From Zygnema cylindricum (Eukaryota; Streptophyta; Zygnematophyceae; Zygnematales; Zygnemataceae), in the NCBI GenBank assembly GCA_037447655.1, contig JBBHKE010000436.1, positions 1 through 64,000 on the forward strand: a DNA stretch of 64,000 nucleotides, given 5' to 3'. How positions within the stretch are numbered: the stretch's first letter is position 1; each line of letters starts with the position of its first letter. This document shows positions 46,165-54,593 of this stretch, in pieces. The position numbers were made by a program, and so were the translations under genes. Under the pieces are notes generated by a model that saw nothing but the letters and a program-made list of their open reading frames with translations, was not told the origin of the DNA and did not search any database.

Positions 46165-48153
46165 ATGGAGCCCATAGAATTTCAGGTTATGGGCCCACCA
46201 TCTAGGGTGCCTATGTTCGATGGAACAGACTTCACTTATTGGGAGTTTATTATGGAGGGATTGCTTTTCGAGAAGCACTTATGGGGAATTGTTTCGGGAC
46301 ATGTGAGATGTCCGCCATCTCGCTTTGGAGGAGCTTACTGTGGAGAACCATCTGAGGCTGCCCAAAATATCAACCGGAGTTCAGATGCAATGAAAGGTGA
46401 AGGGAAAAATATTGTGATGGACGGGGGAAAAGGGGAGAATGATAAAGGGACAGTTATGGTGAGGGGAGCTATGCTCTTCGCCACAGCTCCACTTAGAGGG
46501 GTTATAAGTAAAACTGAAGAAAATGATAGTAAAATTTGGGAGTATAAAAACACTATAGCAAAACATCTCATACTTAGATATGTGTCTAAGTCCATAGCTA
46601 TCACTCTTTTAAGTCTTACTAAGTCTTCGGAAATATGGGAAACACTAAGGCAGATTTATAAGAGTGAGACTATTCAGAGGCAGCAGTTAGTAAAACAGGA
46701 AATAGAGGCCTATGTTTATAAAGGCGGTAACATGATAGAGTTTTGCAATGATATTGCTGCGTTATATGTTGAGCTTGCTAGTGCGGGGTATGTAGAATCT
46801 GAGGAGAGAAAGATCAATACACTACTCATGAAACTCCCAGATGAGTACGAAAACATCATTTATCGTATACAGGCAATGGATGGCTCCTCATGGACTTGGA
46901 GCTTTACCATGGGGATAATTCTTGTGAGGGAAAGCACTTTGGAGCTTCGGAGGGGAAGTGAGAGGGTAACTGCATTTACAGCTGGTGGTGATTGGCGGAA
47001 GCGTGAAGAGAGGAACGGCGGTGACGAGCGGAAGCGTGATGAGAGGAAGAAAGACGAAGGTAAACCTTATCGGAACTTTGGTGGAAAGAGAGGGAGAGGA
47101 AAAGAAAAAGGAGCTTTGAAAAAGGGTGTTTGCTTCTTTTGTAGAGAACCGGGTCACTATATGGAGGAGTGTCCTTGTTTGGAAGAACTTAGAAGTTGGA
47201 ATGTGAAAGAGGAGGAAGAAGGGGAAGAGGATGAAGAGGATGAAGAAATTTTGGAGCTTCTTCACATCGGTAGAATGGAGAAGAGAGAGAATTACACAGA
47301 AATTACAAGAAAGCAACGATGTGCTTTTGGAGGTATAAGGGAAGTAAAAGGAAGGGAGGTACTTGAGGGAGTTAGAAATGATGAGGATGTCAAGGAGTGT
47401 AGAAAGTATGACTCAGAAATGAGAAAGTCAGATCTAGGATACAAAAATGAAAAAGGGAAAAATAAAAATAATGAGGATAATTTTATAAATATTTTGGAAA
47501 CAGAAAACTGGTTGGAAAGGGAGACTTCAACGGATTTGGAGGAAAGGGGAGAAGTAAAACTAGAGGGGGTTTTAAACGATAGGGGAGAAAAGAAATATTT
47601 AATGAAAAGTTTAGGGGATGAGAAATACTCTTTGGGAATCATTATAGAAAGTGATAGTGGAAAGAAATCCATGGGAGAGAGTGAGGAAAGTTTAGAAAAT
47701 GGGGTGAGTATCATGGATAAAAATATGAGCTCGGAAGATGTAGTTTTTATGAGGAACTTAGTGGGGACTCTTGATATAACGATAAATATGGGGGGTAATG
47801 GTTTTGACATCACTAATGGGAGTGATGGCATTTATGGTGGTGTGCCTGTAAAAGGGTTAGCATCTGGGTGTGTGTCGCAGATTGGGGATGGGACTGGTTT
47901 TTTGAATTGCAAGAGGGAAATTGGATTCTGTGTGGATGGAAAAGAGATGAGTGGGATAAAATCTTTGCTTGGATTTATGGAAAATTGTATGCTTAATAAA
48001 ATATGTGATCAGCAAGATGGAATGTTTATTTCAGCTCATCTAATGGACCTTTTAAAATACGAGAGTGTTCACTTAAAGTTTTATGAGGAGAAAAGAAAGA
48101 GGAAAAAGAAAAGAAGAAAAAAAAATATTATATATATATTTAGTGGGAGTTGA
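46165..48153 (+). CDS. Gag-like protein with CCHC zinc knuckle and acidic C-terminal extension
   Basis: 662 codons from ATG 46165, which lies in the LTR; the next ATG is 46189. The frame also runs upstream without a stop to 46141, but 46165 is chosen because the equivalent ATG is kept in element D and in the relic LTR at 18.3-19.0 kb. Residues 1-310 are UBN2/Copia-type Gag (PPSRVPMFDG, KIWEYKNT, SSEIWETLRQIY, LLMKLPDEYENI). Residues 310-322 are Lys/Gly-rich. The knuckle CFFCREPGHYMEEC is at 323-336. A Glu/Asp run and about 320 mostly charged residues follow, ending in a Lys/Arg tract; this half resembles no protease or pol domain. Expected role is packaging of element RNA into virus-like particles. 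The frame is fully intact. Confidence 0.88.
   Translation: MEPIEFQVMGPPSRVPMFDGTDFTYWEFIMEGLLFEKHLWGIVSGHVRCPPSRFGGAYCGEPSEAAQNINRSSDAMKGEGKNIVMDGGKGENDKGTVMVRGAMLFATAPLRGVISKTEENDSKIWEYKNTIAKHLILRYVSKSIAITLLSLTKSSEIWETLRQIYKSETIQRQQLVKQEIEAYVYKGGNMIEFCNDIAALYVELASAGYVESEERKINTLLMKLPDEYENIIYRIQAMDGSSWTWSFTMGIILVRESTLELRRGSERVTAFTAGGDWRKREERNGGDERKRDERKKDEGKPYRNFGGKRGRGKEKGALKKGVCFFCREPGHYMEECPCLEELRSWNVKEEEEGEEDEEDEEILELLHIGRMEKRENYTEITRKQRCAFGGIREVKGREVLEGVRNDEDVKECRKYDSEMRKSDLGYKNEKGKNKNNEDNFINILETENWLERETSTDLEERGEVKLEGVLNDRGEKKYLMKSLGDEKYSLGIIIESDSGKKSMGESEESLENGVSIMDKNMSSEDVVFMRNLVGTLDITINMGGNGFDITNGSDGIYGGVPVKGLASGCVSQIGDGTGFLNCKREIGFCVDGKEMSGIKSLLGFMENCMLNKICDQQDGMFISAHLMDLLKYESVHLKFYEEKRKRKKKRRKKNIIYIFSGS
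46185..46200 (+). other. half-tRNA-type primer-binding site
   Basis: GGTTATGGGCCCACCA starts at the base after the LTR's CA and matches, over 16 nt, the complement of the anticodon stem-loop of plant initiator tRNA-Met as I recall it. This is the Drosophila copia mode of priming by a 5' half-tRNA. The site is also gag coding sequence. Confidence 0.82.
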
Positions 48154-48167
48154 AAAGAAAGTAGACT

Positions 48168-48182
48168 AGAAAATAAGGGGAG
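48168..48182 (+). other. polypurine tract of the Gag-only element
   Basis: AGAAAATAAGGGGAG immediately before the 3' LTR; identical to the tract of element D at 41249-41263. Confidence 0.88.
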
Positions 48183-49421
48183 TGTTGAAATGTATGTATT
48201 TTCCAGGTCTGTATTGCAAAAAATAAATAGAGTAAGTCAACAAAGGCAGCCTGCTTCTTGCTCAAATCTCTTCGGTCCTCATACTTGTTGCAGTCACTGA
48301 AGACTAGAGAGAGAGCTAGAGCCATGGCCGTCTAAAGAGGATAGGCTAATTCGTCGTTTGTACCAAAATGATTGTGCCGAGTTTCGGATTTGATCCTGGT
48401 ACCTACACACTATATTAGATGTTGGCTTTAGCCAATAGCTTAGAGGAAACGATGGCATGTTTGGGGTACAATAGGTATTTATCAGCGTAGAAGTAGAGAG
48501 TTCTAACAAACTAACAAATAACCAAAAACTGCTCTTGACCAGATTTGAACCATCATCTATGGTTATATTTGTAGAGGTAAGCCTTAACTAATAAGGCGTT
48601 ATCGAAACAATACACGTGATGGGTTTTATAAATAGATAAACTTTAACTTAACAGCTAATTGACAGCAGACTTACCAAAAGGAGCAATTCCTGCATGTACG
48701 CGAATCTGAACCGTGTAAAATATGTTTTGATCGGACGGCCGGTATTATAGCCGCCACGCGAAGTGAGCTTTTGGCGGCATACGGAGATAGCGTCACGCGG
48801 TGCCACGTGGCGCCACATTATTTGATACCGGAGAAGATGGAAGGAGGAACCATGGCTTCCGATTTGACATGTGTCACCTTGTAGACCTTGTCGTACAATG
48901 GTCGTACAATAAGTACATCGCCCATTGTACCTTCTTGTACTATATAGTGTTCCTATTGGACTAGGGTTTAGTAGTAGGTAGTCGTGAGTAGGCAGACCGA
49001 GACTTAGTAATATTTAGGTACCTCTCTCTCTAAGAGAGCTTGTAACTATAAAGGTCATCTTTGACCAGCCATAACTTAATGCTCGGGTGAGCAAATTCAG
49101 TGATTCTTTTTGCTGCGGACTCGGGGGAGTCCAAGCTACACAAGGGTGTAGTCGGTCAGAGTCTTTGCGTGCCAGGGTGGCACTTATTCAGTGGGAAAGT
49201 CAAAGTGGGGAATATTGTCCAAAACACATATTGAAGCTTTGCATTTTGTGGTGGAACTGAGCACACAGAAGGTCTTCTTTTCACAAGGGTGAAGGTATAT
49301 TGGGGTTCTTATTGTCAAGGGATCATTTATTTGGGTTTATATCAACTTGGAGTCGGCACTATCTAGATTAGCTTCTTTTGGATCTGCGAATTCTGTGGGC
49401 AATGGAGCCCATAGAATTTCA
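48183..49421 (+). repeat. 3' LTR of the Gag-only element
   Basis: Near-identical to 44946-46184; ends GAATTTCA followed by the GTACT duplication and the minisatellite. Confidence 0.96.
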
Positions 49422-50135
49422 GTACTACTGACAGCAACAGCTAGTACCACTAGCAGCAGCAGCAAGTACTACTGGCAGCCAGCAGCTAGTACTACTGGCA
49501 GCAGCAGGTAGTACTAGGTAGTACTACTAGCAGCAACAGCTAGTACCACTCGCAGCAGCAACTAGTACTACTGTCAGCAGGAGCTAGTACTACTGGCAAC
49601 AGCAGGTAGTACTACTGGCAGCAACAGCTAGTACCATGCTGTCAGCTTGTACTACTAGCAGCAAGCTGGCTGCAGGATCTAGTACTACTAGCAGCAGCAG
49701 CTAGTACTACTGGCAGCAGCAGCTAGTACTACTGGCAGCAGCAGCAACTAGTACTACTGGCAGCAGCAGCTAGTACTACTGGCAGTAGCAACTGGCACCA
49801 GCAGCTAGTACTAATAACAGCAAACTGGTAGCAGCAGCTAGTACTACTGGCAGCAACAGCAGATAGTACTACTGGTAGCAGCAGCTAGTACTACTGGCAG
49901 TAGCAACTGGCAGCAGCAGCTAGTACTAATAACAGCAAACTGGTAGCAGCAGCTAGTACTACTGGCAGCAGCAGCTAGTACTACAGGCAGCAGCAGCTAG
50001 TACTACTGGCAGCAACAGCTAGTAGTACTAGCAGCAACAGCTAGGACTACTGGCAGCAGCAGTAGCTAGTACTAGCATCTGCAATAGCACTAGTTCTGGC
50101 TACAACAGCACGTAGTTCTAGCAGCTACAGCTAAT
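49422..50135. repeat. CAGCAGCTAGTACTACTGG minisatellite, right part
   Basis: About 30 units of 19-24 bp; a higher-order repeat of about 110 bp (unit set with AGTAATAACAGCAAACTGG at about 49808 and 49925) is visible. Lies between the LTR element and the right subterminal zone of the hAT. Confidence 0.92.
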
Positions 50136-50440
50136 CAATTCTCAATTAATTAGGTTCTCAATTAATTCATTTACAATTTCCGATTCGCAGTTTCCGTGAA
50201 AAAAAAAAAACATCCTCGACCATTTTGATAGTTGTCCATCTCTCCTTCGGATAATTGACTCGCAACAATTTTTTTTTTTTTTGAAGCTTCGATATATCGG
50301 CGATACGACATATTGGCAATATATCGCGATAATTTGAAATTCGATTTATCAAAGCGATATATCGATTATCGGGTCCCTCAAATTCGATATATATATCGAA
50401 TATCGCCAAATGGTCCTCGATACCCAACACTACCTACAAG

Positions 50441-51195
50441 ATAACTGACGTACGGCGTAACCGTCCCCTTATCCATTAAGTTTTAAGGAAACGTTACATA
50501 CTGGGGTGTGAATTGTAATTAAGATGTACCTTTTCACATACTCCATTTAACACATTATGAAATGGCAGCATACATGAAACGGTATTGAATTTGAACAGAC
50601 GGCTCACAATGGAGTCGACGCACCGGAGTGGTCATTTGGCGATTTCTGAGCAAAATGTCAGCGGATGACACGTGACAATCCATGAGTGGATGGCAGACAT
50701 TACACAAAGAGCGATAATAGCTCACGAACTGACATGCGTCAGCGAGACGGCGAAGTTGTAACATGGTCGTACAAGACGTACCGCGGCAGCTGTACTTGTA
50801 AGTACAGTGTTGTGATTGGTATGGCCGTACAAGAGGTACCGAGCAGCTATACATCTTGTACTTTACATTCTTGTGATTGGTTGAGTACAGTAGTTGTCGG
50901 GGGTTCAAAGAGGGAATTAGGACTTAAACATTTTTAAGACACCCTTCTTTGAAAGACCTTTTGTATTTAAAGACCATCTTTGGCCGGCCGTAACTTATTT
51001 CTCAGAGGAGCAAATGCAGAAATTCTTTTTGCGTCTATATCGCGATAGTCGCCCCTTTAAAAGTTTAAAGTTGGTCAATACTTTTTTTATAACATGTGGC
51101 TTTTATTTGGTTTGAAAGTCATAGGGGCAAATATTATCCTTTAGGTTTCATATAAGCTGGACATTCTGTCGGCCAATAAAGGTCACAGGATTAGA
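50441..51195 (+). repeat. 3' LTR of element D, second part
   Basis: Resumes the alignment to 36310-37066 after the hAT (TCCATTAAGT, GATGTACCTTTTCACATACTCCATTTAAC, GGCCGGCC, TCATATAAGCT). Ends ATTAGA, where ATTACA is expected. Confidence 0.88.
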
Positions 51196-51790
51196 ATAAT
51201 ATCTCAAGGGGACCAAATAACACAATTCGCGAGTTACACAAAAGGGGTGAGTGCCGCCAAATGATTGCTTAAAAAATTATATGCCAGCACGATTTAGTTT
51301 ATGGGGTCAATAATAAGCGTATCATCTACAACCGAAAAGAAAAGAAAAAGAAAGGAAAGCAACAATGAAAGCTCGAAGGGCTTGATAATGAGCAAGGGGA
51401 AACAAAGGTCTTCCAAGAGGGTCACCTTGACGTGTGCCCATCGTAGAGTAGAGTGGGACCAAGTCACTATCAGCTGATAACCAAAGGTTGTTGGTCAAAG
51501 AATAAAATTCTCTCACAAAGGCGAATAATTCAACAATCAAATAAGGGATAACAATAAGCTCTAAAAAAATGACGTGTGATCCACCGAATTCTCACCTTCT
51601 TATCAACAGTCTTTAAGTCTTTGATTGACAATCTGATAAGCGTGCACGGAGAAAAAATGCTTAAAGTGGCAAAAATATTTATCACTAACATTGACAAGCG
51701 GTGTACCATTGAGTTTGTCAACACTCCCATCCAACACCTCCCCCTCTTTTATATGGTAAAGATTTTTTTGCACTCTTAGTCTATTTATCA
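51196..51790 (-). pseudogene. LINE-type reverse transcriptase remnant, catalytic part
   Basis: Minus-strand frame 51540-51322 encodes GTRQGDPLGRPLFPLAHYQA, the RT block preceding the catalytic motif, and directly after it (51.3 kb) VVDDTLIIDP, an altered ADD motif. These are hallmarks of non-LTR RT. Upstream frames (51791-51603) are decayed. The rest of the gene lies at 34391-36105, so the Copia element D inserted just after the catalytic motif. Confidence 0.65.
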
Positions 51791-51851
51791 ACTCACCCTG
51801 AAATACAACGCGTGAGTGTAGGTTACTATAAGGGGGGGAGGGGGGGAGTTA
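51791..51851. other. G-run junction between LINE remnant and truncated LTR
   Basis: Contains GGGGGGGAGGGGGGG at about 51830-51846, potentially G-quadruplex forming, at the point where LTR homology begins without its normal 5' 230 bp. Confidence 0.5.
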
Positions 51852-52955
51852 TGTCATGCCACATCGTGTCAATTGCCCGCGCGCACGATATCATGCTTGC
51901 ACGCGCGATATTCGCCGTGCGCGCACGATTTAATGCACCCACGCGTTGTATTTCGGATACACGCACGATTTTATGCAAACACGCACATTTTCATGTTGTT
52001 TCATCGCATGTGCGATTTCACGTCGATTCATTTATTTTCACGTTTGGCTGTATAGTACTAATTTCGTGCGATACCTTTCATTTCGTGCGTAGGTACACGA
52101 TTTTCGAAGTATGGACGCGATTTATCGTTCGGGCGACGCATCGCGATTTCAAGCAATATTTCGTGCGATATGTTTCATTTCGTGCGGTATTTATCGTTTC
52201 GTGCATATGCACGCGATTTCGTGAGTATCGACGCGAAGTATCGTTTGGAGGCGTATCGCGATTTCCGAGCGATGCTTCGATATATCTATTTATTTAAGTC
52301 GCGAACCCATGTAGGTTCGCGCATACATGTAGTTAGGGAGGGTTTTTACCCTTGGAGAGTGGATTTTGTCAAGCATACGGCAGACGATGTTGGCCCCCTA
52401 TTGGCCAACATCTTAAGTAGTTTCATGCATATAAAGTAGACTAGACGTAGGCTAATTTTGCTTAGGCCTAGCGTAGCTCTTACTTAGCCTAATTTTGGAC
52501 AAGAATTTTCTCTTGGCAGCAAAGCTTTTCTCTTGCTCTCTCTCTCTCCCCGATTGCTCATGCTTTCTCTTTCTTTTTGCTAGCTAGCTATAGTGGCTTG
52601 ATAGGTTAAGAATATTATCCTTTGTTTCTGCCTCGCTTTTAATCCACACAGCTTCGGCCAAGTCTGGAAGGTTTCTCTCCAAATTTGTCTTTTTGGCGAT
52701 TGGTGGAGTGGAGGCTTGAGGTGTGGCATCTTCTATCAAGCAGCGCTGTTCTCCAGACAAGTGGACGGTTTGTTTGATTGTATTTATGTGTGTGGCATTT
52801 CGGTTTTCTTGGGAAAGTGTCATTTTTGGTTAATTCCGATTTTCTTTGTTTTGGTTGGAAGTGATTATTTTGCTTCGTTGCTTTCCTTTAAGATAACTCT
52901 TGTAGAGAATACGTGGAAGACCCGAGAGTCTAGTGGCTACCTCGTGGCTTAGTAT
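51852..52955 (+). repeat. 5' LTR of Gag-protease element E, 5'-truncated
   Basis: Aligns with 57632-58778 and 59011-60154. Contains an array of CGCGCACGAT/GCACGCGCGATAT words (51870-52010), a second TTCGTGCG/CGATTT array, and the conserved end CTACCTCGTGGCTTAGTAT. Missing the first ~230 bp of the full LTR. Confidence 0.88.
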
Positions 52956-54593
52956 TCCTGTCCAAAAGGTCTAACTTTTCAAAAGCACATATTTTTAAAA
53001 GTTTATTTCTTTAAAATGAATTAAAAATATAAAAAAAATATTACCTTTCATATTCAGTTTTTATTCTTGTTTTTGTCTTTCCATTTTCCTTCCACTTTAT
53101 CTTTCGTTTTCAGTTTTGCTTCTCAGTTTGGTGTGAGAACAAAAATCAAAAAGAAAAAAATATATAAAAATACATTATTTTCAATATAAAATCCATCTTT
53201 CCATTTCTATATTTTCTTCCACCTATTTTTGATTTGGTTTTTTTCTCCTTGTTTTTTCTTTCTACAAGTTTCATTCTACTTTCTCTCTATTTTTGCTTTC
53301 GCTTTTAGTTTTGCCTTGGAAAAAAATATTATAAAAATAATTTAATTTATAAATTTTATTAAAAAAAAAAAAAATCATTTTGTTTTTCTTTTTTGTTTTA
53401 TTCTTTCTTGCTTACAATCCTTGTCCTTATATCTTGTTGCCACTCTATTTCTAGTGTGCAGATTTATGTCTGATTTTGTGTCAGATTTTTAGGGTTAATC
53501 TGCGGAAATAGGGTTTGGCCGCTGATTTAGGGTTTGGGCCGCAGATTTAGGGTTTGGGCAGATTTAGGGTTTATTGTTTGGAATTCTTAATCCTAGATCA
53601 GCATATTACTATCCCTTGGTCGCAGATTTTGATTTTTGCAGCGTGGTATTAGGGTTTGGGAAACCTTTTTGCCCAATTTTACCCCACATGGTGTTTTATT
53701 TTGAACTTTTCTCAATATTTCTTATATTTCTTTCTTTTAGTGCAACTTCCTTTGCTGGCTAGTTGATGTTTGGTTTTTGGTGGATTTGCTATTCTCTTTC
53801 TTTATCCTTTGACAAATTTAATCTTTCATAAAACCTAGCAAAGTAAAAATATATATTCATATATATTAGATTTGCACGAATTATAACATATAATTATCAT
53901 TGCTTTATAGTTAGGTATAGCGTGGCATAGCGCTCATACGCATACCCTAGCAGGATACTAATTGCCTAGGTGTTTAGTGGTAATCTTGGGTACGCTTATT
54001 CGGAACCAAGGCACGTTCCATAAGACTCTGCAAAATCCGACTTGCTTCACCCAAGTCCGGTTCACTTTTACTACTCACCAGAGTATTAAAAGTGTTTGTA
54101 AGTATTTCGATGCTATGCGCGTACAGGAGCGTCACGATATAGTGTGGACACTTGTGTAGAGGGATCGGTGTGGATTGGTTCTATTATAAACCATTATTTT
54201 TAAGCATTTGCATTTTCTTTGCTTTCCTTGCATGCTATCTGGCCGTGAGTGGCCGTGAGTTTCCATGTGACTATCTGGATTGGATTTTCATTCATAGATC
54301 TTGCCGTGGGTGGCACTGTTTAGACACTTTTCCGTTTGTACCGCTGTAGATCTGCACCGGAAGGTGTTTGGATAGTACTCTATTTGTTTTTATAGATATG
54401 GCCTTTCGTCCTTGCCCCATTGTTTGCAAGGTAGAGGTTTTGGTATTCCGACTTCTTGGTAGATTTGACCACTGGGTCTTGGTAAAGACTTCGTGTGTTA
54501 ACTTGTCTTGTGTGGTTTGGCCTTCCATTTGACACACCTCGTCTAGGCCATTTCGTTCTTTCCTAGTCGTAATCGAGGGTTTTCTCTTCGTTT
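52956..54593 (+). other. long untranslated leader of element E
   Basis: About 1.6 kb between LTR and gag ATG. T-rich first half, then five to six AGGGTTT (telobox) words at 53490-53660, then GTATAGCGTGGCATAGCGC near 53916. The same leader is conserved in the inverted copy (62300-63945), so it belongs to the element. No protein recognised. Confidence 0.75.

Larger units (their letters stand above)
44946..46184 (+). repeat. 5' LTR of the Gag-only element
   Basis: Starts TGTTGAAATG and ends GAATTTCA. Contains a perfect G-box, a TATA box and, at its inner end, the gag ATG (46165). An antisense tRNA-like patch lies near 45288-45372. Confidence 0.96.
44946..49421 (+). mobile_element. young Gag-only LTR retrotransposon (TR-GAG type), TSD GTACT
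   Basis: 5' LTR 44946-46184, internal 46185-48182, 3' LTR 48183-49421; both LTRs are 1239 bp with TG...CA ends, and I see only two differences by eye (near 45351 and 46047). GTACT flanks it at 44941-44945 and 49422-49426. The 2-kb interior encodes a single Gag-type protein and no protease, integrase or RT. Primer site and polypurine tract are intact, so it is built to be mobilised in trans. Its Gag, polypurine tract and primer site resemble those of element D. Confidence 0.96.
41470..50432 (+). mobile_element. hAT transposon with nested LTR element, near-perfect 8-bp TSD
   Basis: The left end TAGTGTTGGTTATCG and right end CGATACCCAACACTA are inverted. Flanks CGTACAAG (41462-41469) and CCTACAAG (50433-50440) differ at one base, the hAT 8-bp duplication. 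Subterminal CGATATATCG palindromes cluster at 41510-41610 and 50285-50420. A broken transposase lies at 42005-44070. After subtracting the LTR element at 44946-49421 it is about 4.5 kb. Same ends as the short hAT at 21920-22750. Confidence 0.93.
36106..51195 (+). mobile_element. Copia element D, decayed host of three later insertions
   Basis: 5' LTR 36106-37066; internal region 37067-41263; 3' LTR 41264-41469 resuming at 50441-51195 after an hAT insertion. A solo LTR splits its RT at 39132-40224. Flanks GTATT and ATAAT do not match, so no target duplication survives, and its 3' end reads GA rather than CA. Without nested DNA it is about 5 kb, a normal Copia length. Confidence 0.9.

Noticed and set aside
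46335-47831. Minus-strand frames of 89-179 codons opposite the gag gene
   Set aside because: Antisense shadows of the purine-rich gag coding strand.
36101-51200. Target-site duplication for element D
   Set aside because: GTATT and ATAAT do not match and the 3' LTR end is mutated; boundaries rest on LTR alignment only.
51812-52297. 161-codon frame (and similar ones at 57606-58112 and 59026-59334)
   Set aside because: They lie in the CACG-word arrays of the element E LTRs; homologous LTRs do not keep the same frame and no domain is seen.
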